Shown here piece by piece: positions 12,494 to 22,455 of a stretch of 64,000 bases of DNA. The notes below the pieces were generated by a model. It worked only from the letters and a program-made list of their open reading frames with translations, had not been told where the DNA came from and did no database searches. The number at the start of each line of letters is the position of its first letter. Position 1 is the stretch's first letter. Made by a program: the position numbers and the translations under genes. Source of the DNA: Oenanthe sinensis. Its lineage: Eukaryota > Streptophyta > Magnoliopsida > Apiales > Apiaceae. Where the stretch lies: assembly GCA_028671895.1 (NCBI GenBank), contig CM053803.1, positions 48,234,786 through 48,298,785 on the forward strand, read 5' to 3'.

Positions 12494-12589
12494 TATATTA
12501 TTATAACTGAACGATTAAAAGTTTTGATCCAATGTGAACCAAAGAAAAGATCTTAACCGTCCAATTTTAGATAAACCATAAAAACGATC

Positions 12590-12699
12590 TTAACCATTCA
12601 ATTTTAATAAAATCTAATTTTAAAAATAATATATATTATACATACAACTCTAACCCCCGATAGTTTTCTTTTTATACAACTCTTCAAAGGTAATATTAT
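12590..12699. repeat. Left part of a dispersed ATACAACTCT repeat, split by an LTR
   Basis: The sequence ATATTATACATACAACTCT, then TTTTTATACAACT-TTCA, then GGTAATATTAT also occurs near 14276-14330, 52600-52690 and 52820-52890. The 52820-52890 copy reads straight through GGGTAATATTATTTTATATTTAAATTAT. Here that phrase is interrupted by the LTR at 12700-14148, so the unbroken paralogue shows the empty site. Confidence 0.6.
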
Positions 12700-14148
12700 T
12701 GTAACAACCCGCCTTTTTTCGGACTATTAATTCAAGCAAATCTAAAATACAACACAATTTATTAATCCAAAATTATGTACAAAGATAACTATTACAAAAG
12801 TGCAGTTAAAAATGGCAAGTCCACAATCAATCTACTCCAAATCTAAGATCCTCGAAATCCAATACACTCCAACTTCATCTTACATCAAACCTGAAAATTG
12901 CAAGTAATAAGCTACATAGCCCAGCAAGTAAACAATCGATTCAACTAGTCGGGCCAAGTAACAAGTAATACATATATCAAAATAACTTTCGATGCGATAA
13001 CTATGCACATAACTTTTCGATATACTTTCATATTCTTATTCGATATATACGATACAAATAACCACATAAACAACAATAATTCAAAACTCATAATCTATGC
13101 CACGACCACTACAACCCGGTGATAATGGTCTTAAATTTTCAGAAAACTGTCACTATTGACAAAGATTGAGTAAATCATATGTATCAATTATCCTTACCGT
13201 TATTAATTGTCAATATTATGTAGATATTTAGGAAATAATCACTCCTTAATTTTGGCCATAATTGTATATCTGTTACAGTTAATTGTTCGTAATCTTAGTT
13301 GTGTAGAACTCATCTTGCATCACTATATATACTTGCATATAATCAATGAGAAGAACATCTTCTGTCAATTCTCTATATGATATCACAGCCCAGATTCTTT
13401 TTCTTCTTTTTCTACAATCTCATGGCAAATCCCAACTCCTCGTATTTCATTCCCAACTCCGCTGACCCTGCTAAGCCATTTACATTCATCAACATAAACA
13501 ACTCTATGAAATTAACCTCTACAAACTAGTCAATTCTACTTGTGCCCATCATCTCATCTATTTATTTTGAGGAATATTGAATATTGAAGTAGTTTATTCT
13601 TTTCTTTTTTTTGGCTATATATTTATTTTTCGCAAAAATTTGATTTGACATTGATCTAACATATGAGTTCTCTATCAGGTATCGAATAACATCCCTATAC
13701 AATCTTTCCAACAAAGGTCTTGTGCATATGCGTCGTCTTGAAATTTGGTATAAAAATCGTTTGACACAAATTTCATAAAGAAAACATTACTCAACTAAGT
13801 TCAAATTATCTAAAAGGTATTATATATATAATTTTTGAAAATAAATGCTAACACCAACTAGTGGTAAAGTTCAAAGAGAGGATAAAACAACTCAACCTAA
13901 ATATTTCAATTTTTGGATTTTCAATTTTCTAATTTTTTTGTGTTTTTTTTTAAATTTTAATATTACTAGTACCCTCCCCCATACCTAAATCATGCATTGT
14001 CCCCAATGTATGCAAATGAGAGAGATATGATAAAATAACATGTAGAGATAATACCAATTTTAATCTAATTTTAATTCCTAATCTCTATCCATTTTTAATC
14101 ACTTATTATTAATCTATTTTATTATTCTAAAAAATACGGGATATTACA
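12700..14148 (-). repeat. Degenerate Ty3/chromovirus-like solo LTR
   Basis: The plus strand begins TGTAACAACCCG and ends ACGGGATATTACA. On the minus strand that is TGTAATATCCCG ... GGGTTGTTACA, the usual ends of chromovirus (Tekay/Del-like) LTRs, so sense is minus. Flanks ATTAT and AATAT match at 4 of 5 positions. It shares its ends with the LTR at 51121-52584. A copia fragment lies within it. Confidence 0.55.
13140..13560 (+). mobile_element. Copia fragment: LTR end, primer site and gag start
   Basis: A stretch resembling the end of a copia LTR is followed by ATGATATCACAGCC (13374-13390), similar to the initiator-Met-tRNA primer site TGGTATCAGAGC. An ATG at 13422 then starts 35 codons of a gag-like beginning (ends KLTSTN) before a TAG at 13527-13529. 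The rest of the element is missing. Its left border is not defined. Confidence 0.45.
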
Positions 14149-14630
14149 AATATATTATATTTAAATTATAAATTATATATTTTCTATTTTAAGAATACTT
14201 CTTATCCTATAATTTTTATTTAATATATCATTAAAGTTTATGAATATTAATATATAAATATCATTGTATAATAACATACAACTCTAACTCCCGATACTCC
14301 GACTTTTATACAACTATTCACGGATAATATTATATTATATTAACATAAATTCTCAACGTTATAAAATTTTATAGTAAATATCAATAAAATATAATATAAA
14401 AAATAAATTTACTTAAATATTAGTAATTCATCACATGCTTCGCACGGATTATAAGCTTGTACTATTAATAAATAAGTATACATTACTCCGATGAATAATT
14501 TATAAGGAAATCTACTTGATTGATATTTAAAGATTTCAACAACTTTCTGGTGGAGGGTAATATATATTGAAAAGTTTTCAAAGAAAATCCAAAAATCCTA
14601 TTTATGCATGCACACTGTAAAGCAATACAC
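14149..14630. repeat. AT-rich dispersed repeat, no gene
   Basis: Right part of the ATACAACTCT repeat family after the LTR, plus a second member at about 14276-14340. CATGCTTCGCACGGA at about 14425-14450 echoes the GCGATGCACGG phrase at 670, both close to AGCTTGT/AGCTTAT. No coding potential seen. Confidence 0.45.
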
Positions 14631-14764
14631 CATGGAGGAGTATATAAGAATAGCAAATCATACTAATTTATCATTAAATTCAAGGCCAGTATATAACCAT
14701 GGAGGAGTATATAAGAATAGCAAATCATACTAATTTATCATTAAATTCAAGGCCAGTATATATA
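14631..14764. repeat. Exact 67-base tandem duplication
   Basis: The unit beginning CATGGAGGAGTATATAAG occurs at 14631 and again at 14698, with no mismatch seen over 67 bases. It lies 27 bases beyond the stop codon of the Kazal-like gene, in its presumed 3' UTR or terminator region. It is followed by a short TA run. Confidence 0.93.
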
Positions 14765-14790
14765 TATATATAGAAATGGAGATATAAATT

Positions 14791-15168
14791 TCATAGGTGG
14801 CCAAACACAACGAAGAAGGCAAGTAAGATGAGCCATACAATGTGAACCAACAGAAGAGCTTGACCAGATATGGTCCCGTTAACCCCATCTCCAACTTCAC
14901 AAAACCCTAGTTTGGCAACCTGAGCACCAGAACATACAGCATCACCACACCCACACCAGTAAGTTACACCATCGACTCCACAAACAGGGTCCGTGCGGAA
15001 GCAACTGACAGGACAATTCACCGGAACAGCCTCTCCTCCGCCGCAGGGGCTGGCACTGGCACTGTCATTTACCAAAGATAACGGAAATGGAGTGTATTCT
15101 GATCGGACTGTGGAAGATAAAAAACTAAAAATTAAGAATGTTGCGAGGAAATAAGAGAGTTTTGACAT
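14791..15168 (-). CDS. Kazal-like serine protease inhibitor family protein, secreted or membrane-anchored
   Basis: A single exon of 125 residues. Residues 1-23 form a signal peptide with hydrophobic core YFLATFLIFSFLSS. The middle carries a cysteine-rich plant Kazal-type module with the hallmark DPVCGVDGVTYWCGCGDA and flanking cysteines (CPVSC before; VCSGAQVAKLGFC after). The last 22 residues are hydrophobic (ALLLVHIVWLILLAFFVVFG), fitting a membrane segment or GPI-anchor signal after an NGT glycosylation site. The family is annotated as protease-inhibitor-like, but inhibitory activity of plant members is mostly unproven. The ATG at 15168 is the only one that gives the signal peptide. A TATA-like TTATATAG lies on the minus strand at about 15230. 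Confidence 0.85.
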   Translation of the reverse strand: MSKLSYFLATFLIFSFLSSTVRSEYTPFPLSLVNDSASASPCGGGEAVPVNCPVSCFRTDPVCGVDGVTYWCGCGDAVCSGAQVAKLGFCEVGDGVNGTISGQALLLVHIVWLILLAFFVVFGHL

Positions 15169-15430
15169 GGTAGCTAGGGGCTGGAACCCAAAATTCGAAA
15201 AAAAGGGGTTAAGGGGGATTGATAGATATACTATATAACAAGTATAGTAATGTAGTCAAAGAATATCTTGTTCATGATCTGGAGGCCACCAAAATTTAAA
15301 GTAAATGCAGATATGATCTCTAGTAATTCCTCTCTGATAAATAAGGATATTGAATCGTTTCTTTTTTATATGTGTGGGACCAACATATATTATCTATAAA
15401 TGTATATGTTCACACTTGACAACCCATTGT

Positions 15431-15800
15431 GGGTTAAATATCAAACACATCACTGACTGCGTTAAAATATATCAAATAGGTGACTGACTACAAATTTGAC
15501 TCATTTTGGTCACTGACTGCGTCCAGATGTATCAAATAGGTGACTGATTGCAAATTTGACTCATTTTGGTCACTGATTGCACAAATTTGACTCATTTTGG
15601 TCACTGATTGCACAATTTGACTCATTTCAGTTTTCCGGCCACCTTGAAAATTTTCCGACGAAAAAAAATATGCACAAAAAAATCTGAAAAAATTTTATAT
15701 GTAGTAAAACACCCCGACTTTGAATCTCCTAAACTCAGAATTATCGAAATCAAATTCAAAACTCAAAATCAAAATTAAATAAATTTGGGTCAAGATTTAT
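15431..15800. mobile_element. One arm plus loop of a foldback MULE-type element
   Basis: Starts GGGTTAAATATCAAACACATC and matches the complete foldback element at 47169-47886. It contains the same repeated TGACTCATTTTGGTCACTGA units, the TTTTCCGGCCACCTTG block and the loop. The start matches the right arm of the complete copy better than the left, and the loop reads TTGGGTCAAG instead of CTTGACCCAA, so this copy is in the opposite orientation. The other arm is missing after about 15800. Confidence 0.8.
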
Positions 15801-16592
15801 TTAATTTATATATTGTAAAAAGTTCTATTTTACGAATTTTCTAATTTTTTTACCCAAATTTACTTAATTTTTGTATAGACAATCTAATATATCATTCTTA
15901 AATATAATTTTCTAAACCCATTTATTTAATTGTACATATCATAATTGATTATTTATTATATTACGACACTTCATGAATATATTTTTTCTCTAGTACCCAC
16001 AAGCTCTTGTATCGAAAATATCATTTTTTCCTCACACCCGCAATATATGACTATGATTATATATCATGAGATTAGTGGTTCAATATCCAATAATGATATA
16101 AATTCTATCTTTTTTAACCAAAATTTTAAAATAATGGTACATATATAATTATACGAAATACAAGGATCCGATCAACTGGTTGGGACGGATGAATGATGAA
16201 TTTAAACATTTATTATAAATCTATTTTTTATATGAAAATATATATTTAATACAAATACATACATATACACACATAATCACATTCAAGTAAATTCATATTT
16301 TTTTAACTATTAATTTAATCAATATATATGTACACCGTAATAGTTTATTTTCAAAATATATCATCTAAAATTCAAATCCTTCACTACTTACAATTTGACT
16401 AATAAATTTTAATATTTTATATTTTACATAATATTTATTCTTTTATTTTAATTTTTTTTATCTATTTTAAAATAAATATACATTGAAATTGTATCATTTT
16501 ATATAGTATTATTATTTTAGTGTTAATATCTCAACTATAGCTCAATTCCATATTTTATTCAAATATTTAACATATTTAAAATCTAAATTTGT
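15801..16592. other. AT-rich intergenic DNA
   Basis: No gene or recognisable element seen. Short ORFs in this stretch have no motif and follow its AT-rich composition. Confidence 0.4.
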
Positions 16593-16594
16593 TA

Positions 16595-16851
16595 TTATAT
16601 CCGTCCCAAATTAACTGTCTCATTTGACTTTTTTTGTGGTCAATTTGACTCAACTTTGACTGAGAATTAAAAATTATTTTTTTATAATTTTAAAAAACTG
16701 AAATATACATTTTAAAATAAATTAAATATTCTTTTCAATGATATACTTTTTATAATTTTATAATTATATATTATATCTAATTTTCAGTCAAAGTTGAGTC
16801 AATTTGACTCCAAAAAAGTCAAACACGACAATCAATTTGGGACGGAGGGAG
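16595..16851. mobile_element. Stowaway MITE (Tc1/mariner type)
   Basis: The right end is GGGACGGAGGGAG, the left end is a decayed version ending CCGTCCC, and TA flanks both sides (16593-16594 and 16852-16853). Internal TCAATTTGACTCAACTTTGAC and its reverse complement form long subterminal inverted repeats. It is 257 bases long and non-coding. Confidence 0.85.
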
Positions 16852-17244
16852 TATAACTTTTTCAAAAATTAATTTAATTTGAACTAATAAAAAAATTTAA
16901 ACTCAACTATACGAATTTCATTTCTCATATTTTAAAAAAATATTAATAAATAAATTATATATGATGCGTTTATAATATGAAAAATTAATATATGATAAAA
17001 AAATGATGGTTTGTGTATTAAGACAAAATACAAAAATCTAAGTAGATCATATGGTTACAACAATTACTATTGAAAATGAGGTTACGAAGTTCCATACTCA
17101 ATCATGATATGATTATATCATTCTTCCAACAAAATTTTTTAAATGGTGGTATATATGTAATTATACAAAATACATGGTATAACTGTCATTTCACAGTCAA
17201 TAAAAAGGCAAATTTGGTTTTATGTTGAGCTTTAATATATAGTA

Positions 17245-17514
17245 CTCCCTACGTCCCATTTTAATTGTCCCTTAAGAAAAAAATTTAGTCTCTAATTACT
17301 TGTTCTTCTCTTTTTTTTAAAACAATTTTATAAAGACTTTTCCAAATAATACTCTTGTATTACTATTTTTAATGTTTGATTAATTGAAATATGCAAACAA
17401 TTCATTTAATTCAATGCAATTATGAGAGATAGTCATGTAAACAAATTATGTAATTAATATTTTTATTAAAATGTGTATTTTTTCGTAAGGGACAACTAAA
17501 ATGGTACTAGGGAG
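17245..17514. mobile_element. Stowaway MITE
   Basis: Left end CTCCCTACGTCCCATTTTA and right end TGGTACTAGGGAG, flanked by TA at 17243-17244 and 17515-17516. It is 270 bases, AT-rich and without coding potential. It lies about 310 bases upstream of the likely TATA box of the 17959 gene, so it could sit in its promoter. Confidence 0.88.
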
Positions 17515-17822
17515 TAATAGATAATCAAATGTGGGAAACAATAAAGAGATAATTACGATTTAATGAAACTAGATACTCCAACCAGTGAAATAAAACTTAT
17601 TTTTTTGTGTGATTTGCGTGGTGCTTGTATGTAGGACCTTCACATACGTGACTCGTTTGCTAATTTTACGTAACCCCAAAAAAGCGTTCAGTTTCCAACT
17701 CCTATTTCTATGGCATCCAAAGAAAAAAGAATGCACGGTGTTTGTCCCCATATTCCAACGCAAATTCATCTCCGTTGCCACCTTAATATTAGGCATCAAA
17801 CATTAATATCGTACGCAAACAG

Positions 17823-17833
17823 CCTCTATATAA
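17823..17833 (+). promoter_or_regulatory. Probable TATA box for the acylated-protein gene
   Basis: CTCTATATAAAC at this position lies about 130 bases before the ATG at 17959 and matches the plant TATA consensus. Transcription would begin about 30 bases downstream, giving a 5' leader of roughly 100 bases. Confidence 0.55.
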
Positions 17834-17958
17834 ACACATGTTTGAGCCTATTGCTGGTTACAGCCCTCAAGGATTTTGGTTAAGCTTCCTTAATTATTCT
17901 GCATTATCAATAACTTTTCCTATTCCAACAGTCTCTAGCTCGCACCCCTTTTAGAATC

Positions 17959-18418
17959 ATGGGAGGTTGTGCGAGCAGACCTAAGGATTTGGCCCTCGAT
18001 GCTCATGTCCCAGCTGAGGATCCTGCAAAGACCGTCCCAGAGCCTGTGGCAGAGACTGTTCCCCAGGTAATTATTAGTACTGATCAGTAAACTGATCCTC
18101 CTTAAGCTTAATTTGCGTATGTGCATTATAATTTATATGGTAATTATAATTATTAATGATCGATTAATTGATTTCATATTCACATGCATAATGCAGGAGA
18201 GCAATGTAGATGAAGAGAAGAGAGAAGAGCCTTTGATAGATATTTCTGCACCAGAAACTGCTGAGCCAGAAACTTCAGAGGCAACCCCAGAGGAGAAGCC
18301 AAAGGAGGAAGCAGCTGAGCAGAAAGTTGAAGAATTACCTGCCAAGAAACCAGAAGCCGAGGAAGTTGCACCAAAATCCGAAGAGAAAACTGAGGCTGTC
18401 CCTGCCCCCGTAGCCTGA
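17959..18418 (+). CDS. Small acidic protein with N-myristoylation/palmitoylation start, two exons
   Basis: Exons 17959-18066 and 18197-18418 give 109 residues. The intron has GT-AG ends and the junction is in phase. The start MGGCASRPKD fits N-myristoylation at Gly2 with a likely palmitoylated Cys4, predicting attachment to the plasma membrane. The rest is low-complexity and rich in Glu, Pro, Ala and Lys (stretches such as EEKPKEEAAEQKVEELPAKK), probably disordered. Small plant proteins of this build exist, but I cannot assign a function. A polyadenylation-like AATAAA occurs at about 18510. The ATG is supported because it is the only one giving the acylation motif. Confidence 0.75.
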
Positions 18419-18838
18419 GCATTCTTAGATTTAACTGCATAAATCAGACGGGAATTAATTAATATCTAAATAAGTTGAGGCTCATGTAACAATGTCCAGC
18501 AATAAGAAGAATAAAATGCCCAGCTCTAGTTAAATATATTTCATGCGTTGATGGGTAATCTATGATGATCGATACATTGTTACATTTTTTTGGAGGACAT
18601 GCTTCATCCAATCCAATTAATTCATGACTCTCAATTTCGCCTAAATATTGTTTGTTATATGAAGGCCTTCCTAGATAATTTTCTCATAACCAATCTACCA
18701 GGTAATTAGAAGATGCTTAAAGAACATAGAGTACATATATTTTCATCTTTCTAGTTAACTTTAAAAGAATTAAAGAAAAGCTTGTGAAACTAATCAAGTT
18801 GATATTTGTTGAATCAATGTATCGATACAAGGTGGTGA
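18419..18838. other. 3' flank of the acylated-protein gene
   Basis: Presumed 3' UTR with AATAAA near 18510, then ordinary AT-rich intergenic sequence up to the hAT-like element. No further gene seen. Confidence 0.45.
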
Positions 18839-19014
18839 CAGGGAGGACAAAAGAATTAGATCCGACGGATACCCGATCCAAAACCCAAAATTTTGGATTT
18901 GGATTTAATTTTTAGACGCGAAATTTTTTGGATTTGGATTTGAGGTATACCGATCTGAAATCCAATCCGATCCGATATCCGAAATCCGATCTGAACCCGA
19001 AAAAAACCCGAATA

Positions 19015-19050
<36 letters not shown>

Positions 19051-19098
19051 TATTTTATAATATGAATAATATATATTAATAATATAAATAATATATAT

Positions 19099-20306
19099 TG
19101 TTAAACAGTATGAGTGTTGCAGAAGGGAGGTTGAATGCAACTTGATAATTTATTACTTATCTTGCTAACAATAAACAAGAAGTAATAATATCAAGTGACG
19201 AATGCAAACAACAGTAAGCAAGTAAATAAAGAAATGTGTTTAACTTCAAAAATTAATTTATTAATTTTTGTTTTACCTACAACTGACTGGAAGATGTTTC
19301 CAGCTTCAATAGATACAATAACAAGAAATTTGCTAGTGTTTCTATGCTTGAGAAAAGTTAAGTTCAGTTGCATAAGGGAAAATGTCTGTGAGATATGTGT
19401 ATTTATGCTAAAACACATATCTCACTTACAAGTGTACTTTCCCTTGTTCCTAGAACAATGCTTGAAATAAAAACTTCACTTTTCTTATTCAAATTTGTCT
19501 TCATTCTATTTGTAAATAAAGTTGCTCTGAGATGATTTGATATCTTTGACTCCTTGAGCACACTTTATCTTTTTGCTTGTATTTTCTCAAGTTGCAGTAG
19601 TAGACTTGACAGACTAGGTAGAATTGTAAAGATCAATCTTTAAATTAGCATTACCTAGTCTGCTACTTGAAACAGACTGTCAGCTTTACCAAAAGGTTAC
19701 TGTCAACCTTTAGCTTCTCCTTGGTGACAGCATCTTCGAATCCGCATATTTTACTGTCAAGGTTGACAGTCTTCTTAAACATGCTGTCGTCCAAAGGTAC
19801 TGTCAACTATCCCCGCTAAACATACTGTCAACTATCCCCGCCAAAATTACTATCAGAGAAACTTGATGTCTTCGATTCTTCAATCTCCGCCAAATTTACT
19901 GTTGAAGAATAGTTGGTGTCAGAAAAACTTGTTGTCTTTGATTCTTCAATCTCCGTCAGGTTTACTGTCGAGAAATAGTTGTTGTCCCCCAGTTGTTTCA
20001 AAAGGTGCTGTCACTTGAATATGCTGTCGTAGACTTCAGTTTGCAGAATGTTATTGTCAATAATTTGATTCATGCTGTGCATGAATACTTTGTGAACTTC
20101 TACTTTATAGATCATTTATTACATTTTTACAAGACAGTAATTATTGATACTTACTGTCACATACTTGGCTTTAATACATAATGTTACAAGTGACATTAAA
20201 AACATACTGTCAATAAGCAAATGACAATATGTTTTACTTAGTTAATTTCTAATTAATCTAAGTAAAATATTAGTCGATTACAATGTTAATACCATAATCC
20301 CTAACA
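19099..20306 (+). repeat. Solo LTR, Sirevirus-like
   Basis: Starts TGTTAAACAGTATGAG and ends AATCCCTAACA, with TATAT on both sides (19094-19098 and 20307-20311). AGGGAGGTTGAATG near the start resembles the G-rich GGTTGAAT start of Sirevirus LTRs. It is 1208 bases with no internal domain. An ACTGTC/GACAGT motif recurs more than fifteen times between 19590 and 20235. Because the target is TA-rich, the 5-base duplication alone is weak evidence; the TG...CA ends and size carry the call. Confidence 0.7.
19850..19982. repeat. 66-base tandem repeat inside the LTR
   Basis: Two units about 66 bases apart, each with GATTCTTCAATCTCCG and TTTACTGT followed by GAATAGTTG or GAAATAGTTG. They add to the ACTGTC motif load of this LTR. 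Confidence 0.8.
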
Positions 20307-20688
20307 TATATATATATATATATATATATTATTTTATAATATAAATAATATATATTAGTAATATAAATAATATATATTATTATAATATATATAATATATG
20401 AATTGTTTATATATATATATATATTATTTTATAAGTATATACATAATATAATATAAATTTATGTAATATTATATATATATATATATATATATTATACATT
20501 ATTTAGTAAATAAAATATTTTTTACTTAATTTTCGGATTTCGATTTTAGGTTTTTGGGTTTGAATTTCGGGTTTCGGGTAAATCCAAATCCGATCCGAAA
20601 TCCGTCGGATCGGGTTCGGATTTTAAATTTCGGATTTTTTCGGGTTCGGGTTTGGATTTTGACAGATCCGACCCGATTGTCATCCCCA

Positions 20689-22455
20689 GGTGGAGTAATG
20701 TATAATATAAAGGCTAAAATTAATCAAGATGATGTATCTCGATCATTACCGGGCTAGGATAGACTGATTTATTTATTTGCATCTAAAATAGCTAGTATGC
20801 CCAATAATGAAATAAATTTCATAACTGATTGCAGTCGTGCTATTGAAGAGAAGATAATACATCGAATGTGGTCCTGTTTGCTAGCTAGGGGAGACTTGTG
20901 AACTTAGAGAACAACAACAATGTCTGTCAGTGTCTCTTCTATATTGGTAAAAACAAGAGCATTAATCCGTAATCAGGCTATCAGAGCTAACTTTGTGTAT
21001 ATATTTCCTTCTGATTTGTTTTTGAGCATCTTATAAACCAGCAAGAATGCAGCTCTACTAGCTAATGTAGTAATGTAGGCTATCAATATCGATCTAGTTC
21101 CAAGGATTATAGATTTCTCATTATTTCACCTGCAGACAAAGAAATTCTAATGAAACAGACATTATACATATATTAGTAAATTAACTCGGCTGGATTCAAA
21201 TACTAGAACAAGTCTTTAAGAACATTTGCAACTGGAGATCGACTTGCCAGCTTGATATTCACAGCTGCAAAGCAGCCACTTCGCAAGTTACTGAAAGTCA
21301 AATATTAGATTATCAAGAATTTAAATAAATAGTATTACAAATAGTTCAAGAGTAGCTAGCTAATTTCAAGTTTTCAACCATAAGCATAAGCACTGGAGAG
21401 ATCTTCATATTTCACATGCCTAACATAAGTTAAATCATCAAATGCCTGACAAACTTCTACATATTACAACAGCTTTTCCATTCCTGAGACTACATCCAGA
21501 TTTTGGCAACTTTGAGTTGTTTGTTTCAATTCGCGTTCATGTATACATATGAGAAATATATCAGACGTGATATCCTCTAATCAGCATATGAAGTTGTATG
21601 GACCCTATACTGCATTAAGTACTAGGTCTGAGTTTGATTGTACAACATTTGGTGAAGGAGACTGTGATGTGGTACCTACAAAATCTTAATACTGCTCTGC
21701 TCAAATAATCTTTGTAATATAGGACAGATTCCTATTTCAGTATTCTGTTAGATAACTGAAAGAATGTGCGAGTGAAATTCCGAAACTCATGGTGTGATTT
21801 GCCTAAGTATATCATTGACATAATTTTGCACATTCAAGACTAAAAATTCAATTTTTTTGCTACCCCCTTCACAGTTCACATGCACTTTATGTAAATCCAC
21901 CACTGTCATCAACATTAAAAGGAACAAGATATATATCAATATGCTAATTCAACAAGATCAATTACCTTGTAATCACTAATGCATCAGATCAATCAAGTTC
22001 CTGTAAAAACATACAATAATTACTTTTGAGACAAGCAAATGTGCTTCCCAATCTCACAGCTTTCTCAAAAGCTCTGGTGAAACGTTTAGGGGCCAGTACT
22101 TTGGCAGTCCATTCTTGTAAGGTGTAAGCTCAGATGATATTTTTCATCAGTTACTAATTATGTGGTATATTATATCAGAGTAATTCTGAATGTAGGCAAT
22201 GTTCGGAACAATGTGAAACCTTAAACACATGAAAGACCTTGGTACAAACTACAAACCTACTGTTAATGTTATGCAGAACAAATGAACAAGTCAGTGAAAA
22301 CATGCATGGGACAAGCTTACACCACACAAAAGTTTCATTCATGTATATTGATGCTTTGGATACTTGTGACTATTACAAGTTTTTCAAAATTAAATACTCT
22401 GAAGAGCAGGTAACAACAGTGTAATGTATGGAAACAAAAAAATTGACATGCCACA
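20689..22455. other. Intergenic region downstream of UNC93-like gene, with two exon-like segments
   Basis: No complete gene. Two minus-strand segments look like ends of proteins. 21203-21290 follows a TTTGACTTTCAG acceptor and encodes NLRSGCFAAVNIKLASRS and a few more residues to a stop. 22054-22140 encodes ELTPYKNGLPKYWPLNVSPE and then a stop. They could be relics of a gene lost here or alternative terminal exons of the transporter upstream. Confidence 0.35.

Larger units (their letters stand above)
18839..20688. mobile_element. Non-autonomous hAT-like element, interrupted by a solo LTR
   Basis: The ends are imperfect inverted repeats: left CAGGGAGGACAA, right complement TGGGGATGACAA, the hAT-style CAGGGGTGRCAA. 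Both arms are full of CCGATCC/GGATCGG and CGGATTT units, typical of this class. Flanks GGTGGTGA and GGTGGAGT match at 6 of 8 positions, a possible old 8-base duplication. Inside are long TA runs and no ORF. The LTR at 19099-20306 sits in the TA-rich core. Confidence 0.65.

Noticed and set aside
15431..15700. CRISPR-like array of TGACTCATTTTGGTCACTGA units
   Set aside because: Units are few, unevenly spaced, lie in a transposon arm and this is plant nuclear DNA.
18180..18440. Minus-strand ORF opposite the acylated-protein exon
   Set aside because: Antisense shadow of the Glu/Pro/Ala/Lys-rich exon; Leu/Gln-rich by complement.
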